From the NCBI GenBank assembly GCA_025450765.1, contig JANWLS010000140.1, positions 1-36,693 on the forward strand: DNA of 36,693 nt, read 5' to 3'. Shown in pieces: positions 15,072 through 23,651 of the stretch (the stretch's first letter is position 1; every line of letters begins with the position of its first letter). The position numbers were made by a program, and so were the translations under genes. The notes under the pieces were generated by a model. That model had not been told where the DNA came from and searched no databases. It worked only from the letters and a program-made list of their open reading frames with translations. The DNA is from Vicinamibacterales bacterium. GTDB lineage: Bacteria > Acidobacteriota > Vicinamibacteria > Vicinamibacterales > CAVVIG01.

Positions 15072-15416
15072 CGCCGCACGTCGAGCGACGAGCGATCCGA
15101 TCAGCCCGCCGGTCGTGTCGGCCACCCAGTCGCCCACGGCGGCGTCGCGGCCCGGCACGAACGACTGGTGGATCTCGTCGCTCATGCCATACAGGCTCGC
15201 GATGACGGTCGCGAGTGCGATCACGACACCCCACGACAGCCCCTCGCCGCGAAGCGCCCGCACGAGCAGCACGGCCAGGCCGCCGTATTCACTCGTGTGC
15301 AGCAGCTTGTCCCAGACGTGCGCGGTCACCTCGGGCAACGGGTTGGATTGCGCCGACAACCCGAAGATCACGAGCATGTAGATGAGGACCGGAAGCCAGA
15401 GCGAAAGGCGCCGCAC
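14979..15416 (-). CDS. VanZ-family membrane protein
   Basis: The 145-residue protein has about four transmembrane segments (near 8-24, 43-56, 63-80, 95-115). The family signature is WDKLLHTSEYGGLAVLL and SDEIHQSFVPGRDAAVGDWVADTTGG. VanZ-like proteins are associated with teicoplanin resistance in enterococci, but in most bacteria their role is unknown. The start is a GTG at 15416 without a clear ribosome site. The last 30 residues (Arg/Pro-rich) are read antisense to the acetyltransferase and are probably poorly constrained. Confidence 0.85.
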   Translation of the reverse strand: MRRLSLWLPVLIYMLVIFGLSAQSNPLPEVTAHVWDKLLHTSEYGGLAVLLVRALRGEGLSWGVVIALATVIASLYGMSDEIHQSFVPGRDAAVGDWVADTTGGLIGSLVARRAASWMTQRRCVQPAVGDRVEPASGEPKLPPPR

Positions 15417-15442
15417 GGGTGGATCGTATCTGAACGTTGATC

Positions 15443-15471
15443 AATTGAGAATCGAGAATTACGAATTGAGA
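15443..15471. repeat. AT-rich 21-base direct repeat of AATTGAGA
   Basis: AATTGAGA occurs at 15443-15450 and 15464-15471, 21 bases apart (two helical turns), in an unusually AT-rich patch upstream of the VanZ GTG and over the DUF72 stop. A third, degenerate copy (GAGAATTA) lies between. It could be a regulator site or simple sequence. Confidence 0.4.
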
Positions 15472-16196
15472 CAGGTCGCCAGCCTCGACGCGTCCGACGC
15501 GGCATACCCATATTGATCGTTGTCGAAGTAGCAGTACACGTCGCGCCCCTCCCGGCGCCACGCCTCGATGCGCGCGGCCCAGCCCTGCAGCGCCGCCGCA
15601 CTGTAGCGACCTTGATATTTTCCGTCAGGCCCGTGCAGCCGGACGTACACGAAGGGCGCCGTCACCGGCACGGCCGGCTGGCGTCGATCGAAGTCGTACA
15701 GGCAGTACGCGGCGCCGTGTTCGCGCAGCAGATCCGTGACGTCCGGCGCGATCCAGTCCTCATCACGAAATTCGAACGCATAACGCCAACCGTCCGGCAA
15801 CGCGTCGAGAAAAGCTGCGAGCCGGTCGGTGTTGCGGTGCCAGCGGGGCGGGAGTTGAAAGAGAATCGGTCCGAGGTGGCCGCCGAGATGGTCCACTGCG
15901 GCGAAGAAGCGCGACACGCTCGAGGCGTCGACGGCCAGCCGCTTCACGTGCGTGATGTAGCGGCTCGCCTTGCACGCGAAGAGAAACCCCGGTGGCGCCT
16001 CGTCGCGCCACCGGTCGAACGTCTCCGGTGCCGGCAGGCGATAGAACGTGTTGTTGATTTCGACGCTGGTGAAGCGCTGCGCGTACCAGCGGAACATCGC
16101 TGGCGCGCGCAGCCCCTCCGGATAGAACGGACCCACCCAGTGCTTGTAGTGCCACCCCGACGTGCCGATGTAGGCGGCACCGGTACACCGGCGCAT
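15459..16196 (-). CDS. DUF72 protein (YecE-like TIM barrel)
   Basis: A 245-residue DUF72 protein. Landmarks are IGTSGWHYKHWVGPFYPEG at the start, VEINNTFYRLPAPETFDRW, FACKASRYITHVKRL, LGPILFQLPPRW and FEFRDEDWI, then CYFDNDQYG near the end. The fold is a TIM barrel; the cellular role is unknown. Start: the ATG at 16196 has GGGAGG four bases upstream; the longer open frame beyond it is a shadow of the next gene. Confidence 0.92.
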   Translation of the reverse strand: MRRCTGAAYIGTSGWHYKHWVGPFYPEGLRAPAMFRWYAQRFTSVEINNTFYRLPAPETFDRWRDEAPPGFLFACKASRYITHVKRLAVDASSVSRFFAAVDHLGGHLGPILFQLPPRWHRNTDRLAAFLDALPDGWRYAFEFRDEDWIAPDVTDLLREHGAAYCLYDFDRRQPAVPVTAPFVYVRLHGPDGKYQGRYSAAALQGWAARIEAWRREGRDVYCYFDNDQYGYAASDASRLATCLNS

Positions 16197-16219
16197 CGCA
16201 CCTCCCGCAGCGCGAGCCC

Positions 16220-16669
16220 TTAGCGGCCGAACGCGTGCGCCTCTTCGGCGGCGCCGAGGTCGAGCTCCGCCTGGTGCTGCGCCATCTGCACGGCCTCCTG
16301 GGCCAGCGACGGCGGCAGCTTCGGCGCAACGGCCTGGACGGCCTTCACGAGGGTGGCCGGCCCGCCGTTCATCACCTGCGACTTCAGCGCCTGGAACGAC
16401 AGCTGCTGGTTGTGCGCGAGGTGAACGGTCGCCAGGAACGTCGCCACGTCGTGGAAGCCGGTCGCGGCCTTCGTGACATCCGCCTTCCCGGGCAGGAACG
16501 GCTCGATGCGCGCGGCCAGGCGCGGATTCGCGGTGATCGCCTGCGGTGCGCTCATCGTCGCGATCGAACTGCTGGCGGGCGGCGCCGGCGGCTGCTGCGC
16601 GGACGCCGGGATGGCCGCACCGAGTGATAACGCCAGAGCGGCGGCGGCCAGCACGCTGAACGGTTTCAT
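16220..16669 (-). CDS. Small exported helical protein, unknown
   Basis: The ATG at 16669 with AGGAGGAA just upstream gives a 149-residue protein with a signal peptide, MKPFSVLAAAALALSLGAAI, cleaved near ASAQ. The mature part starts with a Pro/Ala stretch and then has amphipathic helices (FHDVATFLATVHLAHNQQL; LAQEAVQMAQHQAELDLGAAEEA). I recognise no family. The periodic Gln/Ala/Leu pattern suggests a helical bundle. It sits 23 bases upstream of DUF72 on the same strand and probably is co-transcribed with it. Confidence 0.75.
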   Translation of the reverse strand: MKPFSVLAAAALALSLGAAIPASAQQPPAPPASSSIATMSAPQAITANPRLAARIEPFLPGKADVTKAATGFHDVATFLATVHLAHNQQLSFQALKSQVMNGGPATLVKAVQAVAPKLPPSLAQEAVQMAQHQAELDLGAAEEAHAFGR

Positions 16670-16728
16670 AAGTTCCTCCTGCCCCTGGGTTGAGCAAGCA
16701 GGGTACCAGTGATGCCAGAGCTCGCTTT

Positions 16729-16756
16729 CGTGCGAAATCTCACGGAAAATCGCACG
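16729..16756. promoter_or_regulatory. CGTGCGA/TCGCACG inverted repeat
   Basis: CGTGCGA at 16729-16735 and TCGCACG at 16750-16756 form a seven-base inverted repeat with a 14-base AT-richer spacer, 60 bases upstream of the exported protein gene starting at 16669. The spacing (centres 21 bases apart) fits a dimeric regulator on one face of the helix. Confidence 0.4.
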
Positions 16757-16828
16757 GTGCGGACGAAGCGGCACTCAGCCGCCCATCAGGCAACAGGTAA
16801 AAATGACCTCGAGGGGGAGAGGATGAAA

Positions 16829-16898
16829 GCCGGCCGCCACGCGTCGGCGAGGGGCTCGCAGGGCAGGGCGTCCGTTGAAGGACGCGTGCGCGGCCGGC
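16829..16898 (-). terminator. Long GC hairpin after the EXO-like gene
   Basis: The arms 16829-16845 and 16881-16898 pair over 17 base pairs with a single bulged base, closing a 35-base loop. It begins 18 bases beyond the stop of the gene ending at 16917. There is no immediate T-run, so it may slow or stop transcription with help from a factor, or protect the 3' end. Confidence 0.55.
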
Positions 16899-16916
16899 AG
16901 GGAGGAGAACGTCGGG

Positions 16917-17813
16917 TTACACGCAGCCGCGTGCGCGATTCGACCACTGCAGCTGAACGCGATAGCCGCCCAGCCGCCGCGTCTTCCACGGCGCGAGATC
17001 CCCAATCTCACCATTCACATCGTCGTACCACCCCTTCCCGGGCACCGGGTCGGTGATCGCCTCGCAGAGTGCGTGCGACGTGGTCGCGGTCATGGCATCG
17101 AAGGTGTTGAACGTGCTCAGACATCCCGGGCAGTTCGGATAGGTGACGACGAGGTACGGGATCCGGTCGTACATCGTGGCGTGATACGCACAGAAGGCCT
17201 GGCAGGATTGCTGCCCGCCCATCGATACGGCGACGCCCGGCGCCAGGTAGATGCAAAACAGGCTGTGCGGTGTGGGTGCCGGCACGCCGTCGCGCCGCCC
17301 GATCTGATCGCGGACGAAGAGCTGCACGCCCGCATCACTGACGGATGAGAGATTGCCGCTGCCCGACACCGTCCGGCTGCCGAGCACATGGCCGCTGCCG
17401 AGCGCGTGCCCGGGCACCGAGTACTCCGCGAGCTGATTCACGAGCGGGCTTCCCATCGAGAACGCCAGGAAATCCTGGAGGCGCCGCGCAAGCCGCTGCA
17501 GAGGCGCCGAGGTCCAGGCATCGCCCCAGAACAACGAGAACACCTCGACGTTCGAGATGAGCGGGCCGCCGCGATAGGTGAGCAAGGGCGGCGCAATCGG
17601 CGCGTGCGACACCGGTGAGTAGGGCGGCACGATGTTCGTTCGCCGCCGGACGCGCATGCCTGGCCGCGGCGCAGGTTCGTGATGGCACGTGGAGGGCACG
17701 CCGCCGGGCCTCGAGCTGAGGCTCGTCGTGTCGGACCAGGTGACGAACGGGCTGGCCGTGATGGTGGCCGGTTGAAGCGTCGACGCGTCGTGCTGGACAT
17801 CGTGCGTGTTCAT
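16917..17813 (-). CDS. EXORDIUM-like / HExxE-type putative hydrolase
   Basis: The 298-residue protein resembles phosphate-induced EXORDIUM-like proteins and related bacterial proteins. ISNVEVFSLFWGDAW is the first core strand; SPLVNQLAEYSV follows. The segment TTSHALCEAITDPVPGKGWYDD (His247, Glu251, Asp255) matches the HELAEAxTDP motif of the family, except that the first Glu is Ala248. EIGDLAPWK and Cys residues near 204, 208, 228 and 231 are also typical. No signal peptide is visible; the N-terminus MNTHDVQHDAST is polar. Function is unknown. An AAAGG is close upstream of the ATG. Confidence 0.6.
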   Translation of the reverse strand: MNTHDVQHDASTLQPATITASPFVTWSDTTSLSSRPGGVPSTCHHEPAPRPGMRVRRRTNIVPPYSPVSHAPIAPPLLTYRGGPLISNVEVFSLFWGDAWTSAPLQRLARRLQDFLAFSMGSPLVNQLAEYSVPGHALGSGHVLGSRTVSGSGNLSSVSDAGVQLFVRDQIGRRDGVPAPTPHSLFCIYLAPGVAVSMGGQQSCQAFCAYHATMYDRIPYLVVTYPNCPGCLSTFNTFDAMTATTSHALCEAITDPVPGKGWYDDVNGEIGDLAPWKTRRLGGYRVQLQWSNRARGCV

Positions 17814-18051
17814 CGTGGGTGCCTTTAGTGGTCAGCGCCAAGAGTGTCGCGGCATTGAGCGCGTAGCTTCGCCGCATCCGAAAGACATACGGTCGACTCG
17901 TCGTGTGCAGACGTGCGTGAAGATAGCAATTCGGATACCACTGAGGTGTGGACAACACCGAGAAGCGAATTCGTTGGGATTTTCGTGGGTGGCTGCGGCC
18001 GAGTGCGGGACTTCCCTGAAGGATTTCCCCATCCCGAAGCGGCCGGAAGGG
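17814..18051. other. Intergenic 238 bases without a gene
   Basis: Upstream region of the EXO-like gene, between it and the flavoprotein stop. It is AT-richer than the flanks. I see a short CGAATTCG palindrome but no convincing promoter or RNA. Confidence 0.5.
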
Positions 18052-19524
18052 TCAGGCAATCATGATTCGCTGTCGTGATCCACGACTGAACTGAAAGATC
18101 TGCGTGCGCCGCAGAACCGATTGCGCCGCATGATAGCCGCACATTCCGTGCACGGCACCGCCCGGTGGCGTCGAGGCTGAACAGAGAAAGAGCCCGTCGG
18201 CTGGTGTGCGGTAGGGATCCATCCGCGGGACCGGACGGAAGAGGAATTGGCGCAGCCCTTGCGCGCCGCCGTTGATGTCGCCCCCCACCAGGTTCTCGTT
18301 GTGTGCCTCGAGCTGCCGCGTGTGCATGGTGTGGCGCGCGAGGATGATGTCGCGAAAGCCCGGCGCAAAGCGCTCCACCTGCTGTTCAATCGCCACGGTG
18401 CGATCGGCCGTGGATCCGTTCGGCACATGACAGTACGCCCACGCGGTGTGCTGCCCCGCTGGCGCGCGTGTGCTATCGAACAAGGATGGCTGGCTGAGGA
18501 TCACGTACGGCCGCGCGTCGAGCCGCCCATCCCACGCCGTTTCGGCCGAGTGTTCGATCTCGGCGGCGCTCGGACCCAGGTGAATGGTTCCTGCGGCCCG
18601 GCATTCCGACGCGAGCCAGGGGATGGGCTCCGAAAGCGCCCAATCGATCTTGAACACCCCCGGCGCATATCGGTACTCGGCGAGCTGCCGCCGGTAGCGC
18701 CGCGGCAGATGATCCCCCGCGACGGCTAGCACCTGTCTCGGTGTGAGGTCGAGCACGACCGCTCCCGCGCCGTCGAAGCGGTCGAGCGCACGGACCGGCG
18801 AGCTGGTCTGCACCTCCCCGCCGTGAGCGCGCAGCACGCCCGCCAGCGCATCGGCGATGGCTTGCGATCCGCCGCGAGGAAACGGCCAGCCGACGGAGTG
18901 GCCGGCCAGCGCGAGCATGATGCCGAAGGCGGCCGACGGCATCTTGCTCATGGGCATCAGCGTGTGCGCCGCGATGCCGAGAAAGAATGCGCGCGTCCGC
19001 TCCGTTCGGAAGCACCGCCGCGCCATCGTCGAGGCTGATGGAAGCCCGTAGAGACCGAGGCGCAGCATCAGCAGGGGATGGCGTGGAACCCGGAGCGGCG
19101 GTGCGAGCGCATCCGAGAGGAGGGCGTCCCACTGCGCCACGAACGGATCGAAGAGTCGCTCCCACGCGCGCGCGTCTTCACGCTCGAAGCCTTCGCCGGT
19201 GACCGTGGTCGACCTCATGAGCACGGCGGCCGTCCCATCCTCGAACGGATGGGCCATCAGGATGGGCGGCTCAATCCAGTCGAGCCCGTGGCTGGCCAGC
19301 GGAAGTTGCCGGAAGAACGGCGACCCGACGCCCATCGGGTGCACGGCGGAACAGATGTCGTGATGGAAGCCTGGCAGCGTCAGCTCCGCGGTGCGCGTGC
19401 CGCCCCCGATCTCGGCCGCGGCCTCGTGAACCGTGACGCGACAGCCGGCCTGCGCCAGCGCGACGGCCGCCGACAGTCCGTTCGGTCCCGCTCCAACCAC
19501 GATCACGTCGCGCGGTGCCGCCAT
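18052..19524 (-). CDS. Phytoene-dehydrogenase-like FAD oxidoreductase
   Basis: The 490-residue flavoprotein starts MAAPRDVIVVGAGPNGLSAAV, with the dinucleotide-binding GxGxxG at 11-16 and the acidic end of strand two in VTVHEAAAEIGGGTRT. FHHDICSAVHPMGVGSPFF and GMCGYHAAQSVLRR at the C-terminus are conserved in the carotenoid-desaturase/CrtI-like group (PF13450/PF01593 type). Substrate is unknown; no carotenoid genes are nearby. The ATG at 19524 is preferred to the distant ATG at 19650 because the Rossmann motif then lies near the N-terminus as usual. The upstream gene ends 55 bases before. Confidence 0.88.
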   Translation of the reverse strand: MAAPRDVIVVGAGPNGLSAAVALAQAGCRVTVHEAAAEIGGGTRTAELTLPGFHHDICSAVHPMGVGSPFFRQLPLASHGLDWIEPPILMAHPFEDGTAAVLMRSTTVTGEGFEREDARAWERLFDPFVAQWDALLSDALAPPLRVPRHPLLMLRLGLYGLPSASTMARRCFRTERTRAFFLGIAAHTLMPMSKMPSAAFGIMLALAGHSVGWPFPRGGSQAIADALAGVLRAHGGEVQTSSPVRALDRFDGAGAVVLDLTPRQVLAVAGDHLPRRYRRQLAEYRYAPGVFKIDWALSEPIPWLASECRAAGTIHLGPSAAEIEHSAETAWDGRLDARPYVILSQPSLFDSTRAPAGQHTAWAYCHVPNGSTADRTVAIEQQVERFAPGFRDIILARHTMHTRQLEAHNENLVGGDINGGAQGLRQFLFRPVPRMDPYRTPADGLFLCSASTPPGGAVHGMCGYHAAQSVLRRTQIFQFSRGSRQRIMIA

Positions 19525-19579
19525 GAATGAACCATTCTCACACGGCGGTCGGTGCGAGCCGTGACACCAAGTCGGGAGC

Positions 19580-20605
19580 TCAGGGCTGGCGGAACTGATA
19601 GCCCGGTCTGAGCGCGCAGCGGTACTGCTTCGTGCCGCCGGCCTCCTCACTGACCTTACAGGCGGTCCACACCAGGTCGGGATTCGGCGGCAGCGGAAAG
19701 ATGATGGGAATGCCGTTGAGGGTCGCTTCGAGACTCGGCCCCTTGGCCGCGGCCGGCAGGCTGAAATTCATTTCCTGGTCGAAGATGATCGGATACGCCT
19801 TCTGGACGACGTCGGCCATCTCAGCGAGCACGACCTCGCCCTGGAGCAGGAACGTCGTGGTGTCGGACCAGGCGAGCGCCTTCACCTTGATCACGCGCCC
19901 GGCCTGCAGGATGTCCTCGACCTCGGTCTTCGTGAACGGACACGGACCCGCGATGCACGACACGCGCGGGTCGGCGAGGATGTTGCCCGGGCCGGCGTCG
20001 AGGGAGACCGTCGCCTCCGCCGCCTTCCACTTGCCGTCGGGCGAGCAGGGCCCATGCTCGTGCGGATCGCAGGGGACGTTTCCCGTATTTACCACCTGGA
20101 ACGTCTTCGCCTCCGTGCCGACCGTCGCCGTCGTGGTGCTGCGGACCGAATATCTGACCACGACACCCGAAACCTCCACGGTCGGGCTGACGATCGCCGC
20201 CTGCTGCACGGGATGGAGCGACGCCATGCGCGCCACGTAGAGCTGGTCGCCGGCGACGATGGACAGGGACAGCGGCTGGTAACCGGGATGCGTGAAGAGC
20301 AGCGTGACCGGGTGACCTTCTGGAACACCGGGATCCAACGTCAGGCGGAACAGGCCGGAGAAGTTCGTCCGCGTGGCGCCGGTCGCCTGGCCGTCCGCCA
20401 CGCTCACCTCTGCATCGGCGACTGGCGATTGCCCCCTGGGAGTGGCGGCCTGCTCGATCACGGCGCCGACGATCGTCTTCACCAGCTTCACCGGAGGCGG
20501 CGCGGCCGCCTTGTGCCGGCGGGCGCGCACCAGCAGCGTCGTCGCGATGCTACCTGCCACGGCGAGCACAACCGCTCCGGCCACGACCTTCGCTCTGCCA
20601 GTCAC
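19580..20605 (-). CDS. Membrane-anchored protein with carboxypeptidase-regulatory-like domain
   Basis: From the GTG at 20605 the product is 341 residues. AKVVAGAVVLAVAGSIATTLLV is a single N-terminal helix, then RARRHK, so the rest is probably periplasmic. Residues about 40-120 (GAVIEQAATPRGQSPVADAEVSVADG, then TRTNFSGLFRLTLDPGVPEGHPVTLLFTHPGY) resemble the beta-sandwich CarboxypepD_reg-like domain. The C-terminal part is unfamiliar and includes CDPHEHGPCS and CIAGPCP, with paired Cys. AGAGG six bases upstream supports the GTG over an ATG at 20695, which would overlap the divergent gene. Function unknown. Confidence 0.7.
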   Translation of the reverse strand: MTGRAKVVAGAVVLAVAGSIATTLLVRARRHKAAAPPPVKLVKTIVGAVIEQAATPRGQSPVADAEVSVADGQATGATRTNFSGLFRLTLDPGVPEGHPVTLLFTHPGYQPLSLSIVAGDQLYVARMASLHPVQQAAIVSPTVEVSGVVVRYSVRSTTTATVGTEAKTFQVVNTGNVPCDPHEHGPCSPDGKWKAAEATVSLDAGPGNILADPRVSCIAGPCPFTKTEVEDILQAGRVIKVKALAWSDTTTFLLQGEVVLAEMADVVQKAYPIIFDQEMNFSLPAAAKGPSLEATLNGIPIIFPLPPNPDLVWTACKVSEEAGGTKQYRCALRPGYQFRQP

Positions 20606-20664
20606 CGAATCGCCTCTGCGCTCGATCGTATACCGAGGCGCATCGCGGGCTATGATGAAAGGAG

Positions 20665-22092
20665 ATGGGAGGTGCGAACGGAAGAGGTCCGTCACGTCGC
20701 GAGCTGTTGAAGCACGCCGGCTCCCTCGCCGCGGCGCTCCCGTTCCTCCGGCGCATCCAGAGTGGTGCGGCGCCGTCCCCGTTCGCCTCCGCCTACCGCA
20801 CGCCGGCCGACGAAGCCTTTCTCCGCGACCTCAGCCGCTCCGATCAGTCGCTCTCATCCGACGATGATGCGTTTCTGCAGTCGCTCGAGGAGGCGAACTT
20901 CAAGTATTTCTGGGAGCAGGCGGATCCCGACTCCGGCCTGGTCAAGGATCGCGCGAACGCCCGGACGACGGACACGAGCGAGCTCGGCAACATCGCGGCG
21001 ACCGGCTTCGGCCTGACAGCGCTCTGCATCGGCGACAAACGGAGCTTCATCACGCACAAGGAAGCGTCCGATCGCGTGCGCAAGACGCTCCAATTCATCT
21101 GGACTCAACTTCCGAACCACCGCGGCTTCTTCTTCCACTGGACCAGCATCAAGACCGGCGAGCGATTGTGGGGCTCGGAGATCTCGTCGATCGATACGGC
21201 GATCCTCCTCTGCGGGGTGTTGATCTGCCGCACCTATTTCAAGGACGCCGAGATCCGCCGGCTGGCGGGCCTCATCTTCGATCGCGTCGAGTGGGACTGG
21301 CTCTCCGAAGATACGGAGCTGTTGCCGCATGGCTGGACGCCGGAGGGCGGCTTCCTGCACTACCGATGGGCCAACTACAGCGAGATGATGATGATGTACC
21401 TGCTCGGCCTGGGGTCCCACTCGCATCCCCTGCCGGCCGGGTCCTGGTACGCCTGGAAGCGAACGCTCTTCCAGTACGATGGCCTGCGCTACATCGGCTT
21501 CTTCGCCCCGCTCTTCATCCATCAGTATTCGCAGGCCTGGTTCGACTTCCGCAACAAGCACGACCGCGACGCCGACTATTTCGAGAATTCAATCCTCGCG
21601 ACCGAAGCGCACCGCCGCTTCTGCCTCGATCTCGCCGGTGAGTTCCCCGACTACACGGAGGATCTCTGGGGCATCACCGCGTCGGATTCCGCGACCGGCT
21701 ACGTGGTCTGGGGAGGGCCTCCCGCCACTGGACCGATCGACGGAACGGTCGTGCCGTGTGCCGCGGCCGGCTCCCTTCCGTTCCTCCCGAAGCAGTGCCT
21801 CCGCGTGCTCCTGAACGTCAAGAACCGCTACTCGCCGAAGGCGTGGTGCCCGTATGGCTTCGTCGATGCCTTCAACCCGCTGACCAACTGGTACGATACC
21901 GACGTCGTCGGCATCAACCTGGGGATCACGATGCTGATGGCCGAGAACGTGCGCACCGGGTTCGTGTGGCAGACCTTCATGAAGAACCCGGAAGCGCAGC
22001 GAGGCTTTCAGCGCGCCGGCTTCGTGCCCAAGCCCGGGACGGTCACCGCATCTGGATCAGCGCCAACCCGTCCGGCGGAAGCACGATCGTAA
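20665..22092 (+). CDS. Glucoamylase-like protein (PF10091), Tat-exported
   Basis: The 475-residue protein matches the putative glucoamylase domain PF10091, which includes GH144-type beta-1,2-glucanases. LEEANFKYFWEQADPDSGLVKDR, GFGLTALCIG, GFFFHWTSIKTGER, SEISSIDTAILLCGVL and TPEGGFLHYRWANYSEMMMMYLLGLG are typical, as is SQAWFDFRNKHDRDADYFENS. The N-terminus has SRRELLKHAGSL, a twin-arginine signal. TATGAT and GGAG lie just upstream, but GGAG abuts the ATG, so the start is not certain. The 3' end overlaps the convergent GH39 gene by 50 bases. Together these and the sugar porter look like a polysaccharide-use locus. Confidence 0.88.
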   Translation: MGGANGRGPSRRELLKHAGSLAAALPFLRRIQSGAAPSPFASAYRTPADEAFLRDLSRSDQSLSSDDDAFLQSLEEANFKYFWEQADPDSGLVKDRANARTTDTSELGNIAATGFGLTALCIGDKRSFITHKEASDRVRKTLQFIWTQLPNHRGFFFHWTSIKTGERLWGSEISSIDTAILLCGVLICRTYFKDAEIRRLAGLIFDRVEWDWLSEDTELLPHGWTPEGGFLHYRWANYSEMMMMYLLGLGSHSHPLPAGSWYAWKRTLFQYDGLRYIGFFAPLFIHQYSQAWFDFRNKHDRDADYFENSILATEAHRRFCLDLAGEFPDYTEDLWGITASDSATGYVVWGGPPATGPIDGTVVPCAAAGSLPFLPKQCLRVLLNVKNRYSPKAWCPYGFVDAFNPLTNWYDTDVVGINLGITMLMAENVRTGFVWQTFMKNPEAQRGFQRAGFVPKPGTVTASGSAPTRPAEARS

Positions 22093-23575
22093 GCCGTCCA
22101 TCCTGGAATGATTTCACCTCCGGCGGCGGAAGCACCGCCGCGCGGCGCAGCGCCTCGATCTGATCGCGAGTCGGGTCCACCGGATGCCCCATCGCGGCAT
22201 ACGCCGCGAGGAGCGAACCGTGCGTCGCGTCCACGCGTGAAATCAGCGCGACGTGTCGGCCGGTGAGCCCCTTGATATCGATCGACACCGTCTTCGGTGT
22301 GCCTGGTTCGCCAGGGAGCGCCAGGTTCCAGGTGGCAATCACGAGCTTCCCGTCCGGACGCTTCGTCACGATGGCGGAGTCCGAGCTCACCGTGACGCGC
22401 TCGGTTCCGAGATCGTGCAGGAGCGCGAATGCGTTGAACGACGGCTTCGGCAGCCCGTCGGCGGCGATCAGGCCGAAGCCTCCGTAGAACGGCTGCTGCA
22501 CGATCCCCTGCTCCTCGAACACATCCGAGAACGTCCAGAACGACATCAGGTCGGTCAGGCCATCACATTGCCGGATCGTGTCTGCGAGCCACGGCCCCAT
22601 GAAGAGCGAATCCGTGATGGCGGGATCGTTGCGGAACGTGGCGTTGTATTCGGTGAAGAAGACCGGCAGGTTCGGCAGCGGCGACGCCTTCACTTCCGTG
22701 TGCACTTTCCCCGCGGCCCGGCACACCATCTGCGTGATAGGCACCGCTTCGTCGGTGCCGAACACGCCCTTCGCGGGGTCCTGTCCGTAGATGTGCGTCG
22801 AGACGAAATCGACCGGCACGTGCTGCTGCGTCACGTGATCGAGAAAGGCGGGGATCCACGCCGCCTGCGCCGTCGCCGGCCCACCGACGCGCAGCAGCGG
22901 ACTGACCTCCTTCAAGGTCCTGGCGGTGTGGTCGTACAACTCGAAGTACGTCGACTGCTTCGGCACGCCCGCCCAGAAGTCGAGGTTGGGCTCGTTCCAG
23001 ACCTCGAAATACCACGTGGAGACTTCGCCGATTCCGTAGCGATCAATCAGATGCCGGGCGAAGCGATCGATGAGCGCGTCCCAGGCGTCCCAGCTCTTCG
23101 GCGGCGAGACCACCGGTTTGTACCAGAACACGTGGTGCACGACTGGAGAGGCCGACAACGCCGGCGGCATGAAGCTCAGCTCGACGAATGGCCGTACGTG
23201 ATGGCTGAGCAGCGCGTCGTATATCTGGTCGACGTAGGAAAAGTTGTATACGGGCGTTCCGTTCGCCGCTTCGTGATAAAGACCTACCTCGTCATCGAAG
23301 ATCCCGTGAAAGCGTACGTACCGAAATCCGGTGGCGCGCTCCACCTTCCGCAGGTCGCGCTGGTAGTCCGCCCGCAGCGCCAGCACAGCACGCCCCGAGC
23401 CGAACATCTGCTCCCAAAAGTGAGGCAACGGCGTGGTATGGGCCTGCGGATCGATCGCGATCGTGCCGTCGTCGCCCGACTGCGGCGCCGTGGAGGCCCG
23501 ACGTGGCGCGGCGCTCAGCAATAGCAGGACGCCGACGGCCATTGCGTATCGGCAGGCTCGCATCTGGTTGGTCAA
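22043..23575 (-). CDS. GH39-family glycoside hydrolase (beta-xylosidase-like), secreted
   Basis: About 510 residues. A signal peptide (MAVGVLLLLSAAPRRAS) is followed by a TIM barrel of GH39 type. FRYVRFHGIFDDEVGLY is conserved near the start; the acid/base is Glu195 in EVWNEPNLDFW and the nucleophile is probably Glu309 in VFFTEYNATF. The final third is a beta-sandwich. GH39 enzymes act on xylans or on iduronic-acid-containing glycans; which here is not clear. I favour the TTG at 23575 as start because AGGAGG lies five bases upstream; the ATG at 23563 has that site too far away. It is divergent from the MFS sugar porter. Confidence 0.9.
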   Translation of the reverse strand: MTNQMRACRYAMAVGVLLLLSAAPRRASTAPQSGDDGTIAIDPQAHTTPLPHFWEQMFGSGRAVLALRADYQRDLRKVERATGFRYVRFHGIFDDEVGLYHEAANGTPVYNFSYVDQIYDALLSHHVRPFVELSFMPPALSASPVVHHVFWYKPVVSPPKSWDAWDALIDRFARHLIDRYGIGEVSTWYFEVWNEPNLDFWAGVPKQSTYFELYDHTARTLKEVSPLLRVGGPATAQAAWIPAFLDHVTQQHVPVDFVSTHIYGQDPAKGVFGTDEAVPITQMVCRAAGKVHTEVKASPLPNLPVFFTEYNATFRNDPAITDSLFMGPWLADTIRQCDGLTDLMSFWTFSDVFEEQGIVQQPFYGGFGLIAADGLPKPSFNAFALLHDLGTERVTVSSDSAIVTKRPDGKLVIATWNLALPGEPGTPKTVSIDIKGLTGRHVALISRVDATHGSLLAAYAAMGHPVDPTRDQIEALRRAAVLPPPEVKSFQDGRLTIVLPPDGLALIQMR

Positions 23576-23651
23576 GACTTCCTCCTGCTCTACCTCGACG
23601 GTCGAACGGTACTGCTCTTGCCCTCGAAAACCTTCCAGCCGAGTGGTCTGA

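Noticed and set aside
22253-23524. 423-codon plus-strand frame over the GH39 gene
   Set aside because: Antisense shadow; the minus-strand protein has catalytic Glu motifs and a ribosome site.
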